From NCBI GenBank assembly GCA_002862085.1, contig PKCK01000074.1:1-39293 (forward strand): a DNA stretch of 39,293 nt, written 5' to 3'. The first letter of the stretch is position 1. Each line of letters opens with the position of its first letter. This document shows positions 1 through 8,258 of the stretch, piece after piece. Both the position numbers and the translations under genes were made by a program. The notes under the pieces are model-generated. The model was not told the origin of the DNA. It searched no databases and saw nothing but the letters and a program-made list of their open reading frames with translations. The DNA is from Planctomycetota bacterium (GTDB lineage Bacteria > Planctomycetota > UBA1135 > GCA-002686595).

Positions 1-14
1 AGCGTCCCCCCCGT

Positions 15-905
15 TTGAAGGTCACCGAAGCCAAGCTCTCCGAGGTCAAGCAGATCAGCGAGTACCTCCGCCAGGGCACCGACGTGGAGGCGCTCAAGAA
101 GAGCCTCGAGAGCGTCGGGCTCATCAATCCCGTCACCGTCAACGACAGGCTCGAGCTCCTCGCCGGAGCGAGGCGCGTGCAGGCCGCGCGCGAGCTGGGC
201 TGGGAGACGATCGCGGCGCAGGTGGTCGATCGAGCGAGCCTGGAGCAGGAGCTGATCTCCATCGACGAGAACCTCGTGCGCGCGCCGCTGACGGGTTTGG
301 AGCTGGAGCGTTCACTCAACCGCGGCCGGGAGATCTACGAGTCGCTGAACCCCGAGGTGACCCGGGTGGAGCTCACGGTCGAGGAGCCGAAGGGCGAGGA
401 GCGCAAGGCGCAGGCGGAGCGCGATGAGCAGGACGAGGACTCCTTCGCCGCCGTGACGTCGGAGAAGACGGGCCTCTCGAAGGCGGTGATCAAGAGCGCG
501 ATCAAGCGAGACGCGCTCGCCGCCGAGGCCGTCAAGGCGGCACGGAGTCAGGGCGACATCAACGCGACGCAGACCAACGAGCTCATCAAGCTCGGGAAGG
601 ACGCCCAGGCGGAGATCCTCCCCCTGGTGGCGGACAGGACCGTGAAGGAGGTCAAGCGAATCGTCGCGGCTGCCCAGGAGGGGGGCCTCGAGGCGGCGCT
701 GGAGGAGAGCCGTCGCGTCGTTCCTCTCCCGCGGGAGTTCCGACAGATCCTCGGACCGGTCAAGCGGGTGAACCGCAACCTCACGCGCATCCTCGTCGAG
801 GAGCTCCGCTATCACGGGCCGGAGCGAGAGCAGATCCACAGGGAGCTGCGGCAGCTGAGGGACAACCTCGAGCAGTACCTTCGGACGGTCGAGGCGCCGG
901 CGTGA
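15..905 (+). CDS. ParB/Spo0J-like nuclease-fold DNA-binding protein (5' end uncertain)
   Basis: A ParB-family protein, probably a DNA-segregation or ParB-like regulatory factor. The N-terminal ParB domain spans about residues 1-92 and carries the family signature LLAGARRVQAARELGW (48-63), in which GARR replaces the usual GERR. DENLVR (84-89) follows. Residues 120-142 are highly charged and acidic. Residues 144-165 look like the helix-turn-helix that follows the ParB domain in Spo0J/KorB proteins. The C-terminal 60 residues are helical and may be a dimerisation region. The TTG start is only a guess: the frame stays open to the window edge, so a few N-terminal residues may be missing. No ParA is visible, so whether this is the chromosomal ParB or an orphan paralogue cannot be decided. 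Confidence 0.75.
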   Translation: MKVTEAKLSEVKQISEYLRQGTDVEALKKSLESVGLINPVTVNDRLELLAGARRVQAARELGWETIAAQVVDRASLEQELISIDENLVRAPLTGLELERSLNRGREIYESLNPEVTRVELTVEEPKGEERKAQAERDEQDEDSFAAVTSEKTGLSKAVIKSAIKRDALAAEAVKAARSQGDINATQTNELIKLGKDAQAEILPLVADRTVKEVKRIVAAAQEGGLEAALEESRRVVPLPREFRQILGPVKRVNRNLTRILVEELRYHGPEREQIHRELRQLRDNLEQYLRTVEAPA

Positions 906-1035
906 GGGTCGGGGGCCTCGAAGGCGGTACGGCCCGGGCGGCGCGGGGGAGAGATCGCGCGGGCGCGCGGGGTCTCCGAGGCGGAGCGGTCGGATCGGCG
1001 ACCGCCGAGCATCGCGCCGGAGCGCGACCCCGCGC

Positions 1036-1040
1036 GGAGG
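1036..1040 (+). promoter_or_regulatory. Shine-Dalgarno site of the truncated haemoglobin
   Basis: GGAGG lies four bases before the ATG at 1045. It is one of the clearer canonical ribosome binding sites in the window and fixes this start. It contrasts with several genes that have a -10-like hexamer at this distance instead. Confidence 0.6.
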
Positions 1041-1044
1041 CAGC

Positions 1045-1506
1045 ATGAGTCCCGCGCCCCGCGAGAAGCCCGTCTGGGTGCCCCCTGGCGGTCCGGGTGG
1101 GGTCGAACGCCCCTCCCCGGTGATCTTCGAGGTCCTCGGCGAGGAGGGCGTCTTCGAGCTCCTCGCCGACGTCTACCGCCGCTTCGACGGCACGCCGATC
1201 AGGCACCTCTTCCCACCCGACCTGCTCGCCGCTTCCGAGCGCTCCGCGGCCTTCTTCGTCCAGCTGCTGGGGGGCCCACCCCTGTTCAACGAGCGCCACG
1301 GCCCTCCCCGGATGCGGGCACGCCACATCCCGTTCGAGATCGACGAGCGCGCGCGCTCGGTCTGGCTCGACTGCTTCGAGGGCGCCGTGGAGGCCTCCGC
1401 CGCGGCCGGCGTCTTCCCCCGCGAGGAGGTCGCGGGGTTCGTGGCCTTCCTGCGCGGGTTCTCCGCGTGGATGGTCAACGTGGCGCCGGAAACAGACGGC
1501 GTCTGA
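1045..1506 (+). CDS. Group II truncated haemoglobin
   Basis: A small haem protein of the 2-on-2 globin family, usually linked to oxygen or nitric oxide chemistry. The globin core runs from about residue 25 to 145, after a proline-rich N-terminal extension of about 24 residues. The motif MRARHIPFEI (90-99) contains the likely proximal haem ligand His94. Trp107 matches the tryptophan conserved in group II. Tyr44 sits where the B10 tyrosine is expected. A good GGAGG site precedes the start. It stands 139 bases after the parB-like gene on the same strand, and nothing in the neighbourhood points to a specific partner. The assignment to family is firm; the physiological ligand is unknown. Confidence 0.85.
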   Translation: MSPAPREKPVWVPPGGPGGVERPSPVIFEVLGEEGVFELLADVYRRFDGTPIRHLFPPDLLAASERSAAFFVQLLGGPPLFNERHGPPRMRARHIPFEIDERARSVWLDCFEGAVEASAAAGVFPREEVAGFVAFLRGFSAWMVNVAPETDGV

Positions 1507-1643
1507 TCCTCAGCGCGGCGTCAGGGGCGCCTCACCGGTCCCAGCGGCCGGCTCGTCCTGCGCGGGCTCGTCGATGCGCGGAGCTGAGAGACGTGGACGG
1601 CACGAAAGGGCCGCGCGCCGACGCCCACGGCGGGGGCAGACCG

Positions 1644-1649
1644 TAGCCT
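1644..1649 (+). promoter_or_regulatory. -10-like hexamer TAGCCT, 7 bases before ATG
   Basis: TAGCCT ends at 1649 and the ATG of the 72-residue protein begins at 1657. Transcription would then start at or next to the start codon, giving a leaderless mRNA. I see no convincing -35 box. The call rests on the same hexamer-to-start spacing recurring at other genes in the window. Confidence 0.45.
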
Positions 1650-1656
1650 GTCCGAC

Positions 1657-1875
1657 ATGGCCAGCAGCCAGCAGTCGCAGCCCGTCCCCGTCGCCCTCGT
1701 CGAGATCTTCCTCGATCGGGGCGAGTTCGGCCGGGACCTGAACGTGCCCGGTGGACAGCTCCGGGGCCTCGGTGGGCGCTCCCGCGTCATGGGGGCCGCG
1801 CTCGCCTTCATCGAGACCGCGCGTCTGTGCCGTCTCGACGGCGAGCGCGGGTGGTCTCCGGGGCAGAGCCAGTGA
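1657..1875 (+). CDS. 72-residue protein of unknown function, coupled to radical SAM gene
   Basis: I do not recognise this protein. It has a polar, Gln/Ser-rich N-terminus, a central LVEIFLDRGEFGRDL segment, a glycine-rich stretch (residues about 32-41), an AALAFIETARLCRL helix with one cysteine, and a polar tail. Support for it being real: codon third positions are almost all G or C, as in the surrounding genes; a -10-like hexamer lies 7 bases upstream; and its TGA stop overlaps the GTG start of the radical SAM gene (GTGA), a classic coupling arrangement. It could be a partner protein, a substrate or a recognition subunit of the radical SAM enzyme. No leader/core boundary typical of a modified peptide is evident, so a precursor role is speculation. 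Confidence 0.6.
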   Translation: MASSQQSQPVPVALVEIFLDRGEFGRDLNVPGGQLRGLGGRSRVMGAALAFIETARLCRLDGERGWSPGQSQ

Positions 1876-3170
1876 GCGGCGGCGGGATCGAACAGGGCGC
1901 CGCGGCGTCCGGCGCGGAGCGCGATGTCCGCGGCGCGCGCCCGGCGCCGGCGGCGGGCCACTCGATCCACGACTTCTCGGCGAAGCTGCGGCAGCCCTCG
2001 GCGGCGCCGACGGTGGAGGCGTACATCGAGTGGCGGCGCGCCGTGCGAGCGGCGCGCGCGGGCGGGGTCGAGACGCCGGCCGCCCCGAAGATCGCGCCGA
2101 TCTCCATCAACCTCGACCTGACGACCGCGTGCAACTACCGCTGCACACACTGCATCGACTGGGACATCCTCAACACGAAGCACCGCCTCGCCGAGGAGGA
2201 CCTGCGGGCCTCGATCTTGCTCATGGCGACGCGTGGTCTGCGCTCGGTGATCCTGATCGGCGGCGGTGAGCCGACGCTCTATCCGGGCTTCAGCGGCTTC
2301 GTGGGCTTCCTGAAGGATCTCGGGCTCCAGGTGTCGGTCGTCACGAACGGCAGCCGCGGCGATCGACTGCTGGAGGTGGTGGAGCGTCTCGACGGGCGCG
2401 ACTGGATTCGCATGAGCCTGGACGCGGGGAGCGACGAGCTCTTCGCGGCCATGCACAAGCCCACCTCGAGCAGGGTGACCCTCGGCGCCATCTGCGAGTG
2501 GGTGCCCAGGCTCAAGGCGGCGAACCCCGCTCCGCGGATCGGCTTCAGCTACATCATCGTCTGGTCCGGAGCGTCACGTGAGGAGCACGGGCTGCACGAG
2601 AACATCCACGAGATCGTCATGGCCGCCGAGCGGGCCCGCGATCACGAGTTCGACTACATCGCCTACAAGCCGATCCTCGAGCGCCAGGAGAGCGGCGCCG
2701 AGGTGATGGCGCCGGGCAAGGCTCAGGAGGAGGAGCAGCGCGTCGTCGCGCGGATCCGCGCCGAGGTCGAGCGCGCGAAAGCGGCGGCCGGGGACTCCCT
2801 CGACGTCTACGAGTCCACCAACCTCCGCATGCTCGAGGACGGCTCCTGGCGCAGCCTCACGGCCCAGCCCAGGGTGTGCCACATGCAGGCGCTCCGGCAG
2901 GTGCTGACGCCGACGGGCGTCTACAACTGCCCGGCCCACCGCGGCGTCGAGAAGGCGAAGCTCGGCGAGAAGGACGCCTACTCCGACCCCGAGCGCGCCG
3001 CCGCCACGGGCGCCTCTCTCGCCGGGCTCCTCGACAGCTTCGACGCGAGCCACGAGTGCAAGGAGGTGACCTGCCTCTACAACGACGTGAACTGGTGGCT
3101 CGAGGGACTCATCGAGAATCCGGGCCGGACGCTCGAGGTCGGTGAGGAGTCCCGCGATCACTTCCTCTGA
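1872..3170 (+). CDS. Radical SAM protein with SPASM-like C-terminal cysteines
   Basis: A predicted radical S-adenosylmethionine enzyme of 432 residues. The cluster motif CNYRCTHC (Cys87, Cys91, Cys94) follows a beta strand, and GGGEPTLYPGF is the glycine-rich SAM-binding motif. The C-terminal part has four further cysteines (336, 353, 396, 401) in a SPASM/twitch-like arrangement, consistent with an auxiliary Fe-S cluster. The GTG at 1872 is chosen because it overlaps the upstream stop; an in-frame GTG at 1827 is less likely. The heptosyltransferase gene starts inside its 3' end. Radical SAM proteins of this general type occur both in peptide-maturation and in cell-surface glycan clusters. The glycosyltransferase neighbour favours the second, but the substrate cannot be read from the sequence. 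Confidence 0.85.
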   Translation: MSGGGIEQGAAASGAERDVRGARPAPAAGHSIHDFSAKLRQPSAAPTVEAYIEWRRAVRAARAGGVETPAAPKIAPISINLDLTTACNYRCTHCIDWDILNTKHRLAEEDLRASILLMATRGLRSVILIGGGEPTLYPGFSGFVGFLKDLGLQVSVVTNGSRGDRLLEVVERLDGRDWIRMSLDAGSDELFAAMHKPTSSRVTLGAICEWVPRLKAANPAPRIGFSYIIVWSGASREEHGLHENIHEIVMAAERARDHEFDYIAYKPILERQESGAEVMAPGKAQEEEQRVVARIRAEVERAKAAAGDSLDVYESTNLRMLEDGSWRSLTAQPRVCHMQALRQVLTPTGVYNCPAHRGVEKAKLGEKDAYSDPERAAATGASLAGLLDSFDASHECKEVTCLYNDVNWWLEGLIENPGRTLEVGEESRDHFL

Positions 3171-4317
3171 TCCGGCATCCATCGAGCCCGGCGCGCTCAC
3201 GCTGACCGAGCTCGAGGCCCTGCGCGGGCCGCACCCCGACGAGTTCCGGCCGGACTTCGGAGCGCCGATGCGCTTCGAGGGGCTGCCCGAGCCCGGGCGG
3301 ATCCTGGTGTCCCTCCCGGGCTGGGTGGGTGACGTCGTCATGGCGACGCCGGCTCTGCGCGCCCTTCGCCAGCGGTTCCCCGGCGCCCATCTGACCGCGC
3401 ACGGGAAGCGGCACCTGCTCACCCTGCTCGAGGGGAGCCCGCTCGTGGACGAGGTGGTGCCTGCACCCGCTCGTGGCGCACGCGCACTGCTCACCGCTGC
3501 GCGCGATCTCCGGGTCATGCATCACGACTGGTGCGTCCTCCTGGCGGAGTCCGAGCGCGCAGCGCTGCTGGCGCGGCTGGCAGGGATCCCCCTTCGCGCG
3601 GGGCTGTTCCACACGGCGCCGCGCCGCTGGCTGCTGAGCCACCCGGTCCCGCGCGTCCGCTCGGCGGGCGGTCGTCTTGCTCGCTTCTCGATGATCGAGC
3701 GCTACCTCCACCTGACGCGCGCGCTCGGCGCGCCGGACGATGGCGATCGCATGGAGCTCTCCGTGCTCGACCGCGCGCGCGAGTCGGTCGACGAGCGGCT
3801 GGCCGCTGCGGGCCTCGAGCCGGGTGGGCCGCTCGTGGTCGTCGTGCCAGGGGCGGCCTTCGGCGCCGCGAAGGCCTGGCTCCCTGACCGCTTCGGCGCC
3901 GCCGCGCGCGAGCTCGGCGCTCACCTCGGCGCCCGCGTCGTGCTCGCACCCGGTCCAGGCGAGGAGCGCCTCGCGAGCGAGGTCATGGGTCACGCCGGTC
4001 TCGTCGGGGTCTCCCTGGACGCGCCGTGCCTCGACCTCGCCGAGCTCACGGCCCTCATCGACCGGGCGACGCTGGTCCTGACGAACGACACGGGGCCGCG
4101 CAGCATCGCGGTCGCGCGTCGCCGTCCGACCGTCGTCGTGGCGGGACCGACCGACCAGGCTTACACCGCCCATCATCGAGAGGACCAGCGGGTCCTCGCG
4201 GCTGACGTCCCTTGCCGTCCGTGTCATCGGGGTGTCTGCCCGATCGACCACCGGTGCATGGCGGGCGTGTCCGTCGCGGAGGTGGTCCGCGCCGCGCTGG
4301 AGCTCGTGCAGGGCTGA
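3142..4317 (+). CDS. Glycosyltransferase family 9, ADP-heptose:LPS heptosyltransferase (WaaF-like)
   Basis: Predicted to transfer heptose from ADP-heptose to lipopolysaccharide core or a related surface glycan, on the cytoplasmic face of the inner membrane. The first Rossmann domain opens with GWVGDVVMATPALRALR (60-76). The second has PGAAFGAAKAWL and the donor-site stretch TNDTGPRSIAVA followed by VVVAGPTD. The C-terminal cysteines 358, 361, 366 and 372, with CPIDHRCM, are characteristic of heptosyltransferase II. The GTG at 3142 overlaps the radical SAM gene by 29 bases. An ATG at 3268, preceded by GGAG, would give a more typical N-terminus starting nine residues before the core, and is a real alternative. 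Confidence 0.88.
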   Translation: MRSPAITSSDPASIEPGALTLTELEALRGPHPDEFRPDFGAPMRFEGLPEPGRILVSLPGWVGDVVMATPALRALRQRFPGAHLTAHGKRHLLTLLEGSPLVDEVVPAPARGARALLTAARDLRVMHHDWCVLLAESERAALLARLAGIPLRAGLFHTAPRRWLLSHPVPRVRSAGGRLARFSMIERYLHLTRALGAPDDGDRMELSVLDRARESVDERLAAAGLEPGGPLVVVVPGAAFGAAKAWLPDRFGAAARELGAHLGARVVLAPGPGEERLASEVMGHAGLVGVSLDAPCLDLAELTALIDRATLVLTNDTGPRSIAVARRRPTVVVAGPTDQAYTAHHREDQRVLAADVPCRPCHRGVCPIDHRCMAGVSVAEVVRAALELVQG

Positions 4318-4357
4318 GTCCGCCGCGCGAGTCGTCCAGCCCGCGTCGGCTCGCGGC

Positions 4358-7300
4358 TCACCAGCCGAAGCCGTAGCGCGCCAGCCAGCGCGCCGGGATG
4401 GACTCCGCGGACTCGAGGGCGGCCGCGCCGTCCTCCTCGAGCAGGTCGCGCAGCTCGTCGACCAGCGCGCCGGAGCGAGAGCCGAGCTCGGCCATGACGG
4501 CCGCGACGGCGCCTTCCTCGTCACCGCGCTCTGCCTTCTTGCGGGCCTTCTTGACCTCGGACACGACGGCCTTCCAGTCCTTCGATCCCGCGCCCTTCTG
4601 GCCCTTCGCGAGGGCGCGCTTCGCCTTTCCGCCGTACTCCACGCCCATGGCGCCCGCCCACTCCCGCAGCACCGCGATGGCAGGGGCCGCGCTCGCAGCC
4701 TCGGCGGCCTCCAGGAGCTCGGTGGGGTCCGCGAGGGCGTCCTCGACCGCCGACAGGTACCGAGCGGCGCGGCGGACCTCCTCGTAGGGGACGTCGCCGA
4801 GGGCGCGAGCCTCGGCGAGCAGCGGCGCCGCGCCCAGCAGGTCTCCGCTGGTGAGAGCCGGCTCACCTTCCATGTCCCAGCGATCGAGCCACGCCGCGAC
4901 CTCGACGAGCTTGCCGTTCTCCACGAGCTGCTTCATCGGCAGGTCGAGGTAGCTCGCGTAGGGAGGCTTGGGCTTCGCTCGGGAGGAGAACCCCGGGTCG
5001 CCTTCCCAGACGACGGTGCCGTCCGGGCCGATGAGGAGCACGCGCGGGAGGTTGAACCGTTCGACCTCGAAGGTCTGGAAGGAGCGCCCGACGCCGCGGC
5101 CTGCCACCTTGTCGGCGGCCACCGAGCCGGGGAACTTGTGCTTGGCCAGGTAGTCCTTGAGCGCCCGTCGGTCCTCGACCCCGGCGACCGAGACGATCCT
5201 CAGTCCCACGTGCTCCCAGGTCGCCTGGAACTTGTTCAGCCATCCGTCGATCGGGACGAGTTCGTTCTGGGCGACGGTCCAGAGGACGAGGAGCTGAGGC
5301 ACGCGGCCAGCCTCCTCCCAGGACTCGCGGGGCTCCTGGGCCCACGAGGTCACGCGGGGCATGGGGGGGATCTGGCCGAGGAAGCTTCCATTCACGGCGG
5401 TCCCGACTTCACCCGCGACGATCTCGACCTCGGGGACCCGGAGGCGCCGCTCGATACGACCCGCCGGGCTCCGGGCCTCTCGCGCGAGGTAGCGCACGTT
5501 CCGGAAGGACGCCGTGCCCGAGCCGGTCATCACCCCGAAGCGGCCGAGCAGCAGATCGGCGCTGGCGAATTCCTGGGAGGCGACGAGCTCACCGTTCCAC
5601 CAGATGTCGACCATGCGACCCGTGACGTCGAGGCGGAGCTTGTTCCACTCTCCCGCGGTGGAGCGTCCTGCCTCGCCCCTCGCCGCGGCGGGCACGTGGC
5701 GCCAGGTCTTCGCGACGTTCCCGCCGAAGCTGCTCATCAGGTCGACGTAGCCGGTGGAGACCGTGCCAGCCGCGCCCTTCCGCGGGGGGAAATAGACGGC
5801 GCCGTGGAAGACGTCCGCGGACTTGCCCCCGAAGACGAAGCCGACGAAGGCGCTCCGTCCACGATCGGCTCGGACCTCGGCCTCCAGGGACATGTCGCCC
5901 GCGGTGACCGTGTCGAGGGTCAGGAAGGTGAAGTCGAAGGTGCCCTCGTCGAACGGGCCGTTGTCGGCCACGAGTTCGCGTCCGCTGGGGCGCCAGGTGT
6001 CGCCCATGGCTGCGGTCCAGCCCTCCAGGTCGCTCTCGTTGTACGCGAGCGACCAGATCGAGAGATCCTCACCTCGGTCCTCGACCGCGTCGGCGTAGGC
6101 CTCGAAGAGATCGGTCAGCCCGAGCTCGGTCCCGAAGCGCCAGGCCACCTCCTGGATCATGGCCGGGCGATCCGCCTCGGTGTAGCGAGCGACGACGGAG
6201 CGGGCGTCGGCGGCCAGTTCGTCGCGCGTGCGCGTCAGCGTCCGGCGTGAGGGGTCGAGCTTCGAGAGCAGACGCTCGGCCTCGGCGATCTTGCTCAGGT
6301 CGGGCTCCGCCGCGGCCTCCATCATCCGGAGAGCATCCTCGACGATCTTGGCGGCGCGGTCGTTCTCCTCGAAGGCCGCCGAGAGGTGGCGCGCGAAGTC
6401 GAGCGCGAGGACCGTGTCGTCGGGGGCGGCGAGCACGCCCTTCTCGAAGTGCTCGCGCGCCTCGACGTGGTCACCGTTCGCGGCGGCGAGGCGCGCCCAG
6501 CGACCGAAGGGGCGCGGGCTCTCGACGCGGCCCATCCGCTCGTCGCGCAGCGCGAGGATCCAGTCCTTCCAGATCTCCGTCAGCTCGTCGACGTTCTCCG
6601 GCAGGGCGAAGGCCTCACCCTCGGGGCGCTCGATGTCCTCGCCGTCGAGGCCCTTGTAGGCGGGCTTCGGGTCAGCGAGGACGACCTCCTCGAAGGTCTT
6701 GATGGCCGTCTTTCCCGCCTTGCCGCCCTGCTTGTCCACGTACCGCATGAACGAGTCGCGGTAGACGAAGCGGCCGTCCACGGGGTCCTGGTAGTTGTAG
6801 CAGAAGAAGACGACTCCCCAGGTGGGGGCGTACCACGGCGGCCCCCAGGAGTAAGCGCTCTCCACGACGATGCGCCAGGTCGGCGCCTTCTCCGGCATCG
6901 CGTTGGGGTCGTTGGCGTCGAAACCGTCCTGTGCGTAACCCATCCAGCCGCGCTCCATGCGCTCGGCCAGGGGGAAGAGCCGATGGTCGGCCGGCTCGTT
7001 CATGACGACCGCGCCGTTGGGCAGGATGCGTGTGCCCTCGAAGAACGAGGCGAGCCCCTCGTTCAGCCAGCTGCGCGCGTTGGTGGCGAGGGACACGTAC
7101 TGGTGCGCGGCCTCGTGGAAGAGCGTGCCCACCATTCCAGCGAAGCCGCTCTCGGGGATGTAGCACTCGACATGGCTACCCGTGAAGTGACCTGCGGACC
7201 ATTCGACCGGCGGGCCGATACCCTTCTCGAGGTACTCGTCGCGGTTCTTGAAGACGTGGACCGTGATGCGCGACACGCTGCGGCCGTCCTCGGGGGTGCC

Positions 7301-8152
7301 GTAGCGGAAGAACTGCTTGTAGAACGCCGCCATCTGCTCCATGGCCTCGGCGGTCCGGATGAGCACCTCGTAGCCGGCGTCCGTGACCGTGACGTAGTTG
7401 TCGCGCTCGACCTTGGCGGCCTCCTTCCAGACGTCGTGCTCGGCGTCGTGCTCGGCGATCCACTCGTCGGTGACGTCGGCGAAGAGGTCGACCGGCTTGG
7501 CGTCGGCGGCGAGGCTCGGATCAGGCGCCGAGGCGATGCGCTCGACGGCGGCCCTGGCGGTCTCGTTCTCGGGGTCCAGGGCGAGGACCTCCTTCCAGAC
7601 GCGGATCGCGCCGTGGGGCCGGCTGGCTTTCTCGTAGGCCTCGGCGACTCTCACGAAGCGCGGGGCATAGTCCTCGCGCAGCCCGAGCAGCTCGGGCGCG
7701 ATGGGATCGCGCTCGATGAGGGCCGCGCGTTTCGTCTCGAGGTCGGCCTTGAGGGCGCGGCGCTCCTTCCGCGGGAGCGACTTGCCCGCCGCGAGGGTCT
7801 CGATCAGTCGCAGCTCTCGGTGCAGGCAGTAGGTGGCGAGGTCCTCGTCCCCGGACGCGGTCGCGATCGCCGCGCGCACCGCCCAGGCTCGCGGGTTGCG
7901 CCCGTCGCGCTCGAGCGCACGGACGGCGGCGGCCTCGGCCTCTTCGTGGGCCCCGCGGGAGAGCGCGCGCTCCGCTTTGCTGAGCTCCTGTTGGAAGGCG
8001 TCCTGGGGGACGACGGCCGCCAGGGGAGCGGGGGCCGCTGCGAAGCCCGTGGCGGCAGCCGCTGCGCCCAGGAGAGCGAGTCGCGCGATGTCGCGGGCGC
8101 GAGACGTGACGGCGAGGCTGCGGCGCTTCGAGCAGGTCCGGGGTGCGTGCAT
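4358..8152 (-). CDS. Exported TPR / gluzincin / LamG-like / degenerate thioredoxin-like fusion protein
   Basis: A 1264-residue exported multidomain protein. Order: basic N-terminus and hydrophobic signal segment (about 15-50); helical TPR-like repeats (about 50-240); a peptidase MA-like (DUF1570-type) zinc protease domain with HEAAH (346-350) and the downstream NEGLASFFE glutamates (365, 372); further TPR-like helices; a beta-rich concanavalin/DUF1080-like domain (about 700-890); a thioredoxin-like domain (about 915-1065) whose active-site cysteine pair is missing; and a charged, Lys-rich C-terminal helix region. The ATG at 8152 is preferred because a TAGACT hexamer lies 8 bases before it; an in-frame TTG at 8245 is rejected. 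Likely an envelope or periplasmic protease-scaffold. The substrate is unknown. A second TPR gluzincin lies at 27938-30922. Confidence 0.8.
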   Translation of the reverse strand: MHAPRTCSKRRSLAVTSRARDIARLALLGAAAAATGFAAAPAPLAAVVPQDAFQQELSKAERALSRGAHEEAEAAAVRALERDGRNPRAWAVRAAIATASGDEDLATYCLHRELRLIETLAAGKSLPRKERRALKADLETKRAALIERDPIAPELLGLREDYAPRFVRVAEAYEKASRPHGAIRVWKEVLALDPENETARAAVERIASAPDPSLAADAKPVDLFADVTDEWIAEHDAEHDVWKEAAKVERDNYVTVTDAGYEVLIRTAEAMEQMAAFYKQFFRYGTPEDGRSVSRITVHVFKNRDEYLEKGIGPPVEWSAGHFTGSHVECYIPESGFAGMVGTLFHEAAHQYVSLATNARSWLNEGLASFFEGTRILPNGAVVMNEPADHRLFPLAERMERGWMGYAQDGFDANDPNAMPEKAPTWRIVVESAYSWGPPWYAPTWGVVFFCYNYQDPVDGRFVYRDSFMRYVDKQGGKAGKTAIKTFEEVVLADPKPAYKGLDGEDIERPEGEAFALPENVDELTEIWKDWILALRDERMGRVESPRPFGRWARLAAANGDHVEAREHFEKGVLAAPDDTVLALDFARHLSAAFEENDRAAKIVEDALRMMEAAAEPDLSKIAEAERLLSKLDPSRRTLTRTRDELAADARSVVARYTEADRPAMIQEVAWRFGTELGLTDLFEAYADAVEDRGEDLSIWSLAYNESDLEGWTAAMGDTWRPSGRELVADNGPFDEGTFDFTFLTLDTVTAGDMSLEAEVRADRGRSAFVGFVFGGKSADVFHGAVYFPPRKGAAGTVSTGYVDLMSSFGGNVAKTWRHVPAAARGEAGRSTAGEWNKLRLDVTGRMVDIWWNGELVASQEFASADLLLGRFGVMTGSGTASFRNVRYLAREARSPAGRIERRLRVPEVEIVAGEVGTAVNGSFLGQIPPMPRVTSWAQEPRESWEEAGRVPQLLVLWTVAQNELVPIDGWLNKFQATWEHVGLRIVSVAGVEDRRALKDYLAKHKFPGSVAADKVAGRGVGRSFQTFEVERFNLPRVLLIGPDGTVVWEGDPGFSSRAKPKPPYASYLDLPMKQLVENGKLVEVAAWLDRWDMEGEPALTSGDLLGAAPLLAEARALGDVPYEEVRRAARYLSAVEDALADPTELLEAAEAASAAPAIAVLREWAGAMGVEYGGKAKRALAKGQKGAGSKDWKAVVSEVKKARKKAERGDEEGAVAAVMAELGSRSGALVDELRDLLEEDGAAALESAESIPARWLARYGFGW

Positions 8153-8160
8153 GGGGGGCG

Positions 8161-8166
8161 AGTCTA
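8161..8166 (-). promoter_or_regulatory. -10-like hexamer TAGACT, 8 bases before ATG
   Basis: Read on the minus strand, TAGACT ends 8 bases before the ATG at 8152. No Shine-Dalgarno sequence sits between them: the spacer is CG followed by six C. This supports leaderless transcription of the large protease gene. No -35 match was found at 17 bases. Confidence 0.45.
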
Positions 8167-8220
8167 GGGCGGCGGCGGGCGGCACCCCGTCGGCTCCACG
8201 GGACCTGACGGAGGATTTTC

Positions 8221-8243
8221 GGGGCCCCGCCCTCGGGGGCCCC
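8221..8243 (-). terminator. GC-only hairpin downstream of ftcD
   Basis: Two copies of the self-complementary octamer GGGGCCCC (8221-8228 and 8236-8243) are separated by 7 bases and can form an 8-bp stem. The hairpin starts 15 bases after the ftcD stop and lies upstream of the next minus-strand gene. There is no T-run after it, so termination is plausible but not shown. Confidence 0.4.
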
Positions 8244-8258
8244 AAGGGGGGACGCGGC

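Noticed and set aside
1657..1875. Classical modified-peptide precursor
   Set aside because: No double-glycine or other leader cleavage site and no repetitive Cys, Ser or Thr core. Kept only as an unknown partner of the radical SAM enzyme.
6386..8167. 593-codon open frame on the plus strand opposite the large protease gene
   Set aside because: Antisense shadow of a well-supported gene. High GC at third positions leaves long stop-free frames, and the translation shows no family motif.
8153..8245. Longer large-protease product from an in-frame TTG at 8245
   Set aside because: The extension would run through the GC hairpin and the -10-like hexamer and would bury the signal peptide.
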